A stretch of 64,000 nt of DNA. Origin: Schizophyllum amplum. Lineage: Eukaryota; Basidiomycota; Agaricomycetes; Agaricales; Schizophyllaceae. Made by a program: the position numbers and the translations under genes. Within the stretch, counting starts at the first letter, position 1. Each line of letters starts with the position of its first letter. Positions 1 to 11,833 of the stretch are shown piece by piece. The stretch spans positions 2,356,001-2,420,000 of the forward strand of contig VDMD01000001.1 in the NCBI GenBank assembly GCA_007026445.1, read 5' to 3'. The notes below the pieces were generated by a model, which saw only the letters and a list, made by a program, of their open reading frames with translations, searched no databases and was not told where the DNA came from.

Positions 1-3000
1 AGGCTTTCCAAATTCTCACGCCTTGACGCGTTGATCGAACGCCCACCGGGCCGATTGCTCCGACTAAGCCCACCACTGAAGTGTTTCCTTTTCCGGAAGA
101 CAAAGACCACAAACATCCCCAGAAGCGGATGGGAAGAAATTATCGAACTATTTCTGACGCGAAGATAGATTGAAGAGTTCGAAGTATGACTTGCTTGACA
201 GTTTTGCACTATGTGTTCCAGGGTGTGGCTCACCTCGTACTACGCCAAAGATTGCCGCTACTTCCTCGCTAGTCTTCGGCAGAAAGACTCTTCCCATTCG
301 ACCATGAAGGACAGAGGGGACCATCTAATGGTCATGCACGTCCTCTTCTCTGATGGCGAACAAAGCAGCCTGCGGCTGACATCAACGGACATTGACCGTG
401 GCCAGCAAGAGCCGAAGGACGGCACTTGGCACGACATGCTTCTGCTCCACAGCCATTCTCGTCAGCAATGGCTGACCCAAGAAGCAGTCGCTCGTGAGCA
501 GAGCATTGACAGGAGGACGTACATGATACCGTGGGACACGCCTCGACATGACTTGCGAGAGATACCCGAGGAAGATGAATGCGTCCAGTCGGAAACGCAT
601 CATGCCCCGAGTATCTCATAGCAGATGCGTCCATGCGTATCTATACATACAGATATAGCCGGTCAGACGCGTCGAAGGGTCGCAGTTCTGACATCCAGCG
701 ACGCCCAGACGGTGCCGACCTACGGCGCGACGAGAGGCTCTCCGCTAGCCGGTGATACTTGCACTGATAGACGCACTAGAAAGACACCGAGAAGCATCTC
801 TCCCCCCGTCTCGCCGGCAGGCGCGTGGCTCTCAGCGAAACCGTAGTGTTCCCATGATAGCAGAGGTGCCGCTTTGTCGGCGATATGCATCCACGTCCAC
901 TTGCCGCTCGCGCTCCTTCGTTGCGGGACCGCAGGCCAGAACCGCATCGGGCACTTAAGATAGCGAAGCCCGCGCTGCGCATGACGCCGACAAGGCTATT
1001 CCCTCGGGGAGCGCTAATCTAAGCTACCGTCAGATCTAAAAGTACCGACGGAGGGTTGGGGTGACTCATCTGGATATTCCGTCGCGGACATGGATGACGT
1101 GGCACGAATGTTCGACTTTCGGACATCCGCTCCGACAACCGGCGCTCGACAAGCACAACCGAGACTTAAAGCTTGAGTCGTAGAGTCGTCTGTCGATGAG
1201 CATGCAATAGTGATAATCTGATAGAATCAGACCACGAGGAACTGAAGGTTGAGTAGCAAACTACTGTGTCAGGTCCTTGTGGGAGACGTTCCAGTCGGCT
1301 CTTCTAGTGACGCTCGCCTGAGCGCTCTGACAGGAGTTGGGGATGAAAAGAAGGCGCCCGGAGGCTCGAAGCGAAGCTCAGTCCGAGTTCCAGCATGGCA
1401 CGCACCACAGAACATCTGGGCGAGTTTCGAGAACGATAGCCACTTGCAATAGAGTAGGATTCGCCCGAAGTTCCGAAATTCACCATCTAGCTTGCAGTCA
1501 ACTGAGCTCAGCGCTAGCAGTAACCGTAGAAAGTCGATGGCTTAGCGCTGTGACGAGAAGAGTCGATAAGTAGTCGCCTTCTGCGCACGAGATTTCGGAT
1601 GTACTGCTGTCGACGGCTTGCACGTTAGAAGTCTTAGCTGGAATCTACCCGCTCGTTGCAGTCGTTCATGGCGCCTGTCAGGCGGAGCAGAAGCCAGATA
1701 CGCTGCGAGTCGGCTTTGGCAGAAGATCTCGGTGGCGCAGTGCGACATGTCAGCGGGAGCGCATCGGGAAATGCCGGTCGGTCACCTGCTCGATGTTGAC
1801 CTTTGTGACAGTTTGTGGTCACGTCCCAGGCGGGTGCTGGCAGTGGCCCTGCCGCGAGGATGTATACCGTAACTATGCTCGTCAAATACCGACACATGTC
1901 GAGGCCCAGTCTGAGCAGCTGCCCGCGTCCAGTCGCCGCCGCCGGTCTCAAGAGCCAAGAGGGTAAGCCTGGGTAAGCATCCCTTCAATTAAATAAAGTA
2001 GGGCAATTGAACGTCGTGCCTGGTAAATCGTGCTTTGGAGCTAGGAACGCGCCCACAAGCCGACAGGCGAGCCAGCTGGCACTGGAACCCCAGTTAGGAC
2101 CTCAAGGCCTCACCTCGCACCCAAACCGGTCCTATAACGTCTCGTCGCGGACTGTCCGTTGGTTCAGCACCCAGAGGACGTGCGTCCATAGCCTTGTACG
2201 TGGATCTGTTGGGCTCCCGCGCGCTACGGAGAATCTCCATGTGAGAGGGAAGCTGAGCGGAGGTGGCGGGTCTTGCATCCGCAAAGCAGTCGTGCAGGAA
2301 GAAGGCGACGCGGTGATACCGAGGGCGTGCATTGATGTCGAGGGCGTGGCGGCGAAGCAGGCACCGGGGAGACCTGCATGGGCGGGGAAGGAAGTGCGTA
2401 CAATAGAAACGGCGGACAAGCGGGCGCAGGGCTCTGGACTGACCACCGGTGGGGAGGTCGGCTAGTTGAGGAGCATAGATCGGCGAACTTGGGACGGGGG
2501 TGCGCCGCGCACCAACAAACCGAGGCGGTCCCGTGGACGTTTGGGGTAAGTACATTGTTGAATGCGCGCTCGACTTGTGTCTAGCCTGCGTCGAGGCCGG
2601 GTAATGAAGCGGGTCGCATGGGTGAGACGTACGTGTCTGGGGCGGCAGCGTCGGGTGGCAGCGCGTGAGGGCTCAGGAGGGCCATGTGGGTCCGTGGATG
2701 GCCCGGTGTGGAGGGTGCCGCGCGGGTGTCGCGGAGCATGCGCGGGGCCAAACGCGCCGCCGCGGAACGTGCTCTCGCCCCGCGCGCTCAGAAATATCTG
2801 ATAAGTCGGGCGGGCGGCGTGGCGGTACAGTCACAGTGCTCGGGCTGCGGCCGAAGAGCAGACTCGTGTGTGCGAAGCATCTGTTCCACAGTCATATGGG
2901 TGCATGGGGGGCAGCAAGGCGATGGGGCCGCGGCGAAGCTCTGGCGGGACGCATGGGTGCGAAGGCTGGGAAGTATGAGTTGGGTGACCGGGGGCGGGGG

Positions 3001-3389
3001 CGGGATGTAAGTTGGTAGATTTATTTTTTCTGCATGGGAAGGGGCCAGCAGAGGAGTAATATACGGTGCATGGCCGGCCTTTCGCCGATGTGCCGTCGTC
3101 ATGTGGATGTGGGCGTTGTCGCGCATGTGGAACTTGATGAGCACACGGCGCAGGCACACGCGTGACACGTACGGGCAGTGACTTGTTGTGGGTGACTTCC
3201 TCGTTGGGCGTTGATTATCGTCTCGTCGCTTTCTTCCTCCCACCACGTCCTCCTCCTCTGCGTGCTCTGGCCATCTCGAGGGCGCTGCCGTCGCCGCGCC
3301 CTATGCTAGTCCAGTCGACGCTTTCTGCCGGTCTCAGCGTCTCCCTCCCGCTCTAGTCCCAGCCGCGACGAGCTATCTGGCAGCTTAGA
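1..3389. other. Region without a recognised gene
   Basis: No protein family, RNA gene or repeat was recognised in these 3.4 kb. Open frames are short, overlap on both strands and have no family motifs or splice logic. From about 2.55 kb the sequence becomes very GC-rich, and the last 200 bases before the kinase gene at 3390 are rich in C and T, as expected for a basidiomycete promoter and leader. Decayed repeat DNA cannot be excluded. Confidence 0.5.
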
Positions 3390-6300
3390 ATGCTCCAGTA
3401 CCCCATCCAGCTCCCGCCGCTCGATCTCCGTCCGCAGAAAAAGTCTGGAAAGCATGCCGCAGCACCGCCCAAGCCCGCGCCCCCACCCCCGCCCCCGCCG
3501 TCCGCGCCCCCGCAAGATGACGTCCCGGAAGACCCCCTGCTCCCCGGCGATGTCGTTGGCGAGGGTTGCCACCTCCTAGGCGAACCCATTTCCCGCGTCC
3601 CAGTAGGCCAGTATCTACAAGGCCCGCTCTCCCCGTCCACCCCGTCCTTATCGCACTCGGCCTCGACATCCTCCTCCAGCTCGGACGGCTCCGACTCGGC
3701 TGGCTCCGCGTACGAAGACGCGCCGCCCGCAAAGTCCTTCCAGGTCATTCGCAAGCTTGGCACCGGCTCCTACGCCGTCGTCTACCTCGTGGCCGAGGTC
3801 CTGGACGACGACGAGCGCGCAGACTCGAGCGACGAGGAATTCGATGGCATGCTTGGTTCCTTCGACGAAACGCAGGCCAAGCACGTGGCAAGAGCCCCTC
3901 GCTTGGGAAGGCACTATGCGATCAAGTGTCTTTCCAAAGCCAACCTGGACGAGGAGCAGCTCCAGGCGCAGGCCATCGAGGTGAGTCATCTGCCGCCCTT
4001 CAGCCGAGTGCTGCGCTCACTATCACACCACAGGTGATCATCCACCAATCATTGGCTCCCCATGCCAACATTGTCACCCTCTTCCGCACGCTCGAGTCCG
4101 CATCGTATCTTCTGCTCCTGCTCGAGTATGTCGAAGGCGAAGATCTCTTCTATTTCTTGGAAGGCGGTAGGGACTCCTGTGACGACTCTCATACACCGGG
4201 TACGTCCGCTTTTCCACCGCCTCCGGCTGCGCGCCTAATATCTTGCAGACCCTATGCAGTCTCCTTCACGAACACCCACTACCCCATCTCTCCTAGCAGC
4301 CAGCTCTCCGTCTCTGCTTCTATCACGTTCTCGGCTTCGGCTCGTCGCAAGTATGTTCCGACAGATGTGCGACGCAGTTGAAGCCTGTCATGCCCAAAGT
4401 GTCTTCCACCGCGACATAAAGCCCGAAAACTTTATCGTCACGGAGTCCACTTCCACTCCCTGCTCAACGACTGATCCAAACCCGACCACACCCATCCGCC
4501 CATCAGCTTCGCGGCGTGCGTCCGCCATGTCGATAGCTGCAGCTTCTTCCCATGCAATGTCTCGCCCCTCTTCGTCCACTCCCACTCGCCGAGTTGTCGT
4601 CAAGCTCACAGACTTTGGTCTTTCCACCCGTGACCACGAGTCAGCGGACATGGACTGCGGGAGCGCGCCGTACATGTCCTACGAATGCCGCAACAACGTG
4701 GCCCCGACCTACCGCCCCAAGCACGCTGACGTCTGGAGCCTGGGTATCGTTCTCATCAATATGTAAGTTGCTTCTTATCTCTCTGCATATACCAACGCTA
4801 ATCGTCACACAGGCTATATCACCATAATCCCTGGACTGATACATTATTGCCCGCCAAGTCTGATCCATACAAAGGCGGCGCCTGCTCCTCGTTTCTACAA
4901 TACCTCCAGAACCCCGTTCAATTCTTCCTCACGCGGTTCACGGGTATGACGCTCCCGGCCGCGCGCTTCCTTGCAGAGCGTGTGTTCTGCGTGCCAGATG
5001 ACGATCGCTGCTCAGCCAACGAGTTTGCCGAGTGGGTGAGCGGCACTGGCGCCTATGCTGTCAACATCCCCTCCACCTCTTATCGGCCGTCGTCATCGTC
5101 TTCTATGTCCGCTTCCGAAGACCGATATGGACGCGGTGGCCTTGGCGTCGTTTTCGGTGTCGAGACGCGCCCACGTACGACCTCTATCGTCCTCGCCCAC
5201 CGTATCAGTGCCGCCAGCATCCCGCCGTCTCGTCGCCCGAGCTCTCGCGCCAGCTTCGCACCCAGTCTCAACGTCGGCCACATCGCTGCGGAGCCCGAGT
5301 TCGATCAGACGCAGGACTTTTCCGCGGACGTGTGCGTGTCGCAAGCCCCGCTTCACCGCCGTGCGAGCAGCGATGCTGGGGACTCAGTCGCCAGTGGCAT
5401 GTTCGTCACCTCACGCTCAACATCGACGAAGCGTCGCAAGCGTGGTACTCGGCGCGGCAAGGGGAACAACGGCAGCCAGACTCCGACCTCGGTCGCCGGC
5501 GGGCACGAGCCAGGCGCTATGGTCGATGTGCTTGCGGAGGCCAGTCAGCAGCTCGCGCGCGAGATCAGCCGCGTAAGCGCGCCGAAGGCGGAGTCGCTCA
5601 ACATCGAGGAGGTGCCCCGTGAGCGGGTGCCCAGTGCCGGCCTGCCATCTACGTCGAGCTTGCGCAGCGGGAACAGCAGACAGAGCGTGGCGAGCGCGCA
5701 CAGCGGGTCAAGTGGAACAATGAGCACGTCGCGGCGCAGCAGGCGGACACCATTCGAGCCGCCCTCCATGTATGGCATCCCGGAGCCGTTGTGCACTAAC
5801 AACGCGGCACCGGCTACCCGTCCGCCTTCCGGCAAGGTCGCTACGACACGCAAGATCACCCAGAACGTGTCGACGAGCACGTCGTCGCTCCAGGGCAAGA
5901 AGCAGTCCAAGTGGAAGCTTTCGTTTGGCAAGAGCCAGGTCGGTATCACACCCAGCCTGTCTGGCCTTGCTGACGTGTCTCTGCAGCTTCCGCCAGTCGC
6001 AGACGATGGGGCGTCGACGATGTCCATGGATTTTGCGAATACCGACAACATGAGCATCGCAAGCTTTGGCATGGGCTCCGGGCCTATGGGGCAGTTCTCG
6101 TCGCCTCCCCGGGAACTCTCACCGCCTCGTGCTCATGGTCCCCGCCCACCTCGAGAAGCGTCACCTTCGCCATCGATTCGTGTGGAACCACGTCCGCACA
6201 TGTCTGTCGCTGCGGCAAACGTTACAGACCTTATCATGGGCCTCAACGCTCCGCCGGCGACGCCCTCTACGCCGTCAACCGGTCAGAGCGCCTCGTTCTC

Positions 6301-7259
6301 GCTTGACGCGACTTCGGTGCGCGGGCGTCGGACGCTCGACGGCGGTTCCCCGCACTCGCGGCCACGTAACTTTGGCAGCCCGTCGCCTAGTCGCGGTCGT
6401 GCATCGGCGGCATCGTCAATATACTCGGACTACGTTCCTCCGGTGCCGCCGCTGCCCCATTCCAAAGGTGCCGCTCCTCCTATATTTGCCAAGACACCCT
6501 CTCCTCATCGCGGCGGCGGCGTAGATGCTAACTGGGCGAGCTTGAGCGGCGCGAGTCTCGAGGTACCCGTCGGCTCCAACCAGGCGTCCCTGCCCGCGAA
6601 ACCGGTCAAGATTAGCAGCGGTCGTGGAGGTAGCGGTAACTGGCGCAACTCGATGAGCAGCACCGCTACCGGTACGACGAGCGCGACAACAAGCACGACC
6701 CAGTTCACACGGTACAGCAATGGCAGCCGCGGGAGTGTCTCGACGACAGCAACCAGTGTCAGCGCTGGCAGTTGGCGGGCGGGTGGTGGCGGGAGTATCA
6801 GTAGCGGGCACAGTGGTAAGACGAGCCCGACGAGCATCGCGAGTAACGTCAACGGGAAAGGCGGATACCAGACACTGCCGCGGAACATCAAAGGTGAGCT
6901 CGATCTTTCAGATCCCGTAACGCGCTTGCTGAGCCACCATAGTCATGAATGGTGTACCCGGCATATTGCACGAGCTGCCCCGTGGGCAGAACCCCTCCTT
7001 CGACGGCTATGCTCAGCAGCAGCGCAAGCAGCGCACGCGCAAGCAGCCGAAGGATCTCACGCTCGACACCATCAACGAGCGCCCCACGGCCTCGACATCA
7101 GCGCAGAAGTCGCCGATCGCGGAAGGTCCAGCGGGCCGGCTTGCGGACGCGGCGACGAGCACAACCGACCTCGACGGGGTCGAGTACGACGGACAGAAGA
7201 AGGTGCAGCGCGGCCAGATCAACGCGCTCGCGAAGATGCTCTCCGCGCTGCGGCGCTGA
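3390..7259 (+). CDS. Ran1/Ksp1-type serine/threonine protein kinase
   Basis: Predicted 1,222-residue Ser/Thr kinase. Exons are 3390-3980, 4034-4199, 4249-4762, 4813-6893 and 6943-7259, with all phases matching. A Pro-rich N-terminus precedes the kinase domain (about residues 115-490). The glycine loop is GTGSYAVV, the catalytic loop HRDIKPENF, the DFG motif DFGLS, and the activation-segment end is APYMSYECR. This set is like the fungal Ran1/Pat1, Ksp1 and Sks1 kinases, which act in nutrient, meiosis and filamentation control. Inserts interrupt the domain: an acidic stretch after the glycine loop and a Ser-rich stretch between HRD and DFG. The last ~700 residues are a low-complexity Ser/Pro tail without a recognised domain, as is common in Ksp1-like proteins. 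The family call is firm, the orthologue less so. Confidence 0.9.
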
Positions 7260-8132
7260 AATGTTTTTAGCTCGCGCGCTTGTACTATGATCGCGTTCTC
7301 GGACGCGTCCCCTCTTGTCGGACACGGCGGCGGCGGCCCTTCATGCCCCCAACCACCCGCCTCGATGGCTTCCCCCCTCGCCCCCCATCGTCGTCGCCGT
7401 CTCTGTGTATTACTACGAATGTCGCCTGGTATACTAGCTATCTTCCGTGTCGGCGACGCCTTCGCCCATCCACTCGCTCACTTGTCGTTTTCTGTTTTCC
7501 TTGTTTATGTCGAATTTAGGGTCTCGTCCCTTACCGGACTGTATTTACTTAGATTCGACGGAGTCGCAGTTGCATTGTCACACAATTCAATCATTCAGTG
7601 CCACCGTGTCCAGTAGCCACACTAGCCGCTCATAGTACCGATTATTTAATGTTCGAACAAGGCGCATTGTTGTCTAAGCAAGGGCTGCGGTAGATCGGAA
7701 AGCGGGTGTATACTACAGGCGTCTTGTGCGAGACTCGTCGCATCATTGCTTCGACGTGATATGGAGTCCGATGAGCAAGCAGAAGGATCCCATGATGCCA
7801 CTCAGCCATAAACTGGCCTCATGAACGCTCGCTAGACTCTGACAGCCATGTGCAGATACGCTTCCCAAGGCGACATGAGATAAGTAGCACAGATGCACGG
7901 AGAGAACAGATTAGCCCCAGAGGGCGATGACATCGGAGGTTCGCCCCCGACTTGCATAGGTAGGATAGTGAAGCGTCGTCTTCAACCGCCAACACGTCAC
8001 AAGCAGACTGTGAAGGTTCTTGATCATCAGAGTCGAAGAAACAAGCAGCGCAGACAGAATTATCGTGTGAAGCTGCTGGCCGAGAAGGCCTAGCAGAAAT
8101 TGCATTTATATCGCATCTATGGTAAGTACCCA
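7260..8132. other. Convergent intergenic region
   Basis: This spacer lies between the 3' ends of the kinase gene and the cyclin gene. No gene, repeat or RNA was recognised, and it probably holds both 3' UTRs. Confidence 0.5.
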
Positions 8133-9149
8133 CTACTTGTCTCGGTCCGGGTTGACCGCGTTGTGCGCGTTGCGCAGCTCCGCAAAGGCCATGTTCTGCT
8201 CGATGGTCGGCCGTCGCGCTTCCTGACTGATCGCAACAGGATCGACCAGGATGGCCGACGCCTCGAGGGCGGAGGGTCGCTTGGGCGCCCGCATACCCGG
8301 AACGACGGCCACGTCGTGCGTAGGAGACGGTGGTCGAGAGGTCATAACGACATCCTCTGCGTCGCTCCCGTCATCGGAGGAGGAACCCATGCTGCTGCTC
8401 GAGGAGAAGTCGGGTAAGGTGTACATCCCTTTGCTGTGCGTGCGCACGAGATTCACGTAGTATTCTTGCAGGATGTCGCGAGAGCACTGCGTACATAGTA
8501 TGAGAAGGAGAAAAAGATAACAGTGGGAAGACGCACTGTAAGCTTCCAGTCAATCGCCTTGAGAAACTCCCGCTCGAGCGTGTTGAGTTCCGTGACGGAG
8601 ATGCCACCGACGCGGGCGTAGCGCGAGTTCGTGCTGAAGGTATCGCAGTGGAACTTGCTCGAGACGGTGACGGACGCGATGACGAAGCGATGGCAAGTGA
8701 GCGACGAGAGCACGAAGAGCGGCGTGCATGCACAAATTTGGTCAATGTAGTGCAGCGTGATCAGCATGCATGACTTCTGCTCGGGTGTCAGGAGTGGCGC
8801 GACAGGAAAGAGAGCATGACGCACCTCGGCGTTTGTGTACTGGACGATGCGCTTGAGATAATCGAGGACAGATATGGCGGGCGATGAACGGGAGTGAAAA
8901 CGCGTAAGACTCTCGCTGAACTCTTGTGAGGGATGGAACGGCATGCGCACAATGAGCGGCTTACGGGAGGAGCGGGACGCGGTCATTGTGTGCCATTAGT
9001 CGCTCTAGCATATCGGCTGGGAGGTCTTCAGCATACGCGCCCACCGCAGGGAGAGTTGCTAACACACCGATGAGGTTTACGAGGTGTTCCATGTCGGCCT
9101 CCTCGAACGCGAATGGTAATTCCACTCGCTGGCTGGTGGAGGATTCCAT
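8133..9149 (-). CDS. PHO80/Pcl-type cyclin
   Basis: Predicted 305-residue cyclin. Exons in reading order are 9149-8965, 8915-8537 and 8486-8133, all in phase. The cyclin box covers about residues 45-190. It begins with MLERLMAHNDRVPL, continues with TRFHSRSSP and DYLKRIVQYTN, and ends with NTLEREFLKAIDWKL, the pattern of PHO80-like cyclins. Such cyclins pair with a Pho85-type CDK in phosphate, glycogen and cell-cycle control. The C-terminus is a Ser/Asp-rich tail. The start at 9149 was chosen because it precedes the first conserved helix without an intron. The gene is divergent from RPL12, with a 315-bp shared upstream region. Confidence 0.9.
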
Positions 9150-9464
9150 GAATCCATTACGATCGCCGGCGCGCACCGCGAGAAGAAAGCCTGCTCGCTG
9201 TCCGACGCGACGACCACGACCGTAAGCTGAGAAGAGAAGATGGCGGAGTGATTGCCCCTGATCCGACAACGAGGCATGTGCGGGGAGAAGGTGCAAATAC
9301 GCGTCACCACGGACCTACATCGGACAGCAGCACGTGCAGCACATGTTTGCTCGGCTTCTGCCGTCAGCTGTACAGCAGCATGCAGCCACACGCGGATCTA
9401 TTCTTGGAAAGCTACACTTGTCGTCGCCGCCGCCGCCAACGCCGTTAACGCCCAGCAATCCGAG

Positions 9465-10122
9465 ATGGCCCCAAAATTCGTCAGCAGATCCTCCCCTTGC
9501 TGGTGTGCTGCACGTTCTGACACGAACGAATCGTACAGGACCCGAGCGAGATCAAGATCATCTACCTTCGGGCAACGGGTGGTGAGGTCGGCGCGTCCTC
9601 AGCATTAGCCCCGAAGATCGGTCCTCTCGGCTTGGTGCGTGGTTGCAGATGTTACAAGTGCACAGATTTCTGATATGTAACACAGTCGCCGAAGAAGGTC
9701 GGTGAAGATATCGCAAAGGCGACGTCTCAGTGGAAGGGTCTCCGGGTCACCGTCCAGCTCACCATCCAAAACCGTCAAGCGGCCGTCTCCGTCGTCCCCT
9801 CCGCCTCCTCCCTTGTCATCAAGGCTCTCAAGGGTGCGCTACCACCCGATCGCTCGCACGCACCTTGACTGATTGATTTGCAGAACCCCCACGCGACCGC
9901 AAGAAAGAGAAGAACATCAAGCACACCGGCAACGTCACCCTGGATGAGATCTTCGACATCGCACGGACAATGAAGTCCAAGTCGCTCGCGAAGGAGCTCT
10001 CCGGCACCGTCAAGGAGATTCTCGGCACCGCGCAGAGCGTTGGCTGCACTGTGGACGGCCAGCCGCCCCACGACATCATCGAGGGTATCGACTCGGGCGA
10101 CGTTGAGGTCCCCGAGGAGTAG
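9465..10122 (+). CDS. RPL12: 60S ribosomal protein L12 (uL11)
   Basis: Cytosolic uL11, 165 residues, the standard eukaryotic length. It binds the GTPase-associated centre of 25S rRNA at the base of the P stalk. Exons are 9465-9479, 9539-9634, 9686-9833 and 9884-10122. The first exon codes only for MAPKF, so simple ORF searches miss it, and the family signature continues with [28 protein letters not shown] and [13 protein letters not shown]. The C-terminal half has [12 protein letters not shown] and [19 protein letters not shown]-rich leader lies upstream, as is usual for ribosomal protein genes. Confidence 0.97.
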
Positions 10123-10856
10123 ATGCATGTATATTCCATGTACTATTTTGTCTCATCGCATCACACCGCATCGAAACCCCTCAGGGCTTGTGGCCTCCAT
10201 ACCAAATTCAAGCGCAAACCATGGTACTGTTTTTATCATGGGTTCCCTACTGCCAGAAGGCCTGCATTACCTTCCTGCTTCCACTTTTCACCTCCCCCCT
10301 CGCCGGCTCATACGCGCCAAGTTTCTTGTGCTAGCGAATCACGATCGAAGATGAATGTACGTGACTGTTCTCTAGTTTTTCACTGCTAGCGCAGCTTGCT
10401 GCTTTGTCTCAGCTCTTGTCGCACTCACTACTCAAACCGCCCGTTATCCCTATGTAAGAAAGCGAGGCTCAGTTCATGTACTCCGGATCTGTCAATTGTT
10501 TCACAGCTCTGCTTCACTAATTAGCGTACAGACAGCAGTATACAGACGTACTCATGATTCCCAAAAAGCCCAGTAGTACTAGCGCTGTAAGGTAGATCTC
10601 AATGACATTAGGGTGTGCCATGGATCGAATCATCATCATCATCTCATACATCTTCAACCAACGCCACGTGCTCGACGTGACATCACCCGATTTGGTGAAA
10701 AGGCTAGCGAAAAGACTTAAAAGACGTAGGAAAGCCGTTAACTTATTTGAACACTCGAAATAGAGAAATCCACAGTTCTGTGCAAATAGACATACCCTAA
10801 AGGAATATCACGTTGGAACTGCATTCAAGGCAGGCTCAAATATCTAGTTCCCCGAT
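10123..10856. other. Intergenic region downstream of RPL12
   Basis: No gene was recognised. The sequence is AT-richer than its surroundings and runs into the MITE that begins at 10859. Confidence 0.5.
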
Positions 10857-10858
10857 TA

Positions 10859-11217
10859 CTGTAATGGCATGCTGAATGGCAACAGTCACGTGACTGTCAC
10901 GCTCTGACACGGGGCAACATTGGCCTAGTGATGCGTGACGGCAACGCCTACAAGCAACATCCACCACGTGTGGAATAAATTAGGTGCCCTTCGTCAAACG
11001 GGAGCCACGGCTGGAAATTAGGCAGGGACCCGCGGTGCAAGCCAAAGGCTGTGAGCGCGTCCAGGAAAAAAAATGGCATTTTTAGACGAATTTTGGACGA
11101 ATTTTGGCAAAAATTACGTGACAAACGGGCAACAAGAGCTCACCGTGATGCGTGACGTGGGGCAACGCAACAAGCCCTCCGTGATGCGTGATGTTGCGAT
11201 TCAGCATGCCATTACAG
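10859..11217. mobile_element. Tc1/mariner-like MITE
   Basis: A 359-bp segment is bounded by near-perfect terminal inverted repeats. The left end reads CTGTAATGGCATGCTGAAT and the right end is its exact reverse complement. The match continues for about 26 bases with one mismatch. TA dinucleotides flank both ends (10857-10858 and 11218-11219), consistent with a TA target duplication as in Tc1/mariner. Three copies of GTGATGCGTGAYG lie inside at 10928, 11145 and 11181. No transposase is encoded, so the element would depend on a transposase supplied elsewhere. Assignment to the superfamily rests only on the TA flank. Confidence 0.8.
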
Positions 11218-11833
11218 TAAGTCCTTTTCTCGGTCATTTCTTCTTCTGCCCGTTCCTCCTCGCCACGTCTAGAGACAGGCCATCGGTAAATTCATCTGAG
11301 GTCTCTTGATCATTCAGAGAGCCCTTGCGGTCAGAATACCGGTTGGGGTGCTGAAACCCAAGCCCGGATGCTCAGCTGTTTCTAGGTCAAGTTGTGGAGG
11401 GGTTGGAGGCGCTCAAAAGCGTGATCTCTTTGACAAGGCTGTGAAGGGGTGTACAGTCATAGTAGACAGACACTACTGTGTGCTTTACTAGGCCCCAGTT
11501 GAGTGTGTCCGCTTCCTGAATGACGAGGACCAGCCATCTACGTCAATGGGATCTCATTTCTGGAACTCGTCCTTCAGCTCGTGGAATAAAATTATAAAAC
11601 TTCGCAGGCTTTCATTTACTGTTCTCCAGATAATTGTGCAACAGATTTTGCAGATATGTCCTACAAAATGACTTACACCCCGACCGAGCCCTGCCCGAGG
11701 GCGGCATGTCCAAATGCGGAACGTTACTGTCACACAACGTGGCGTTGGTTGAAGATGTATGAGATCTACCTTAATAAGCGGCGAGTAGACCTACGATCGA
11801 AGACGCTTCTGATGACAAGGTTCTTGTATTTCT
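11218..11833. other. Intergenic region between MITE and BTB gene
   Basis: No gene or repeat was recognised. It probably includes the 3' UTR of the BTB gene that ends at 11834. Confidence 0.45.

Noticed and set aside
211..621. A 136-codon open frame near the left edge
   Set aside because: It has no family motif, no promoter or splice context, and the opposite strand is equally open in two frames.
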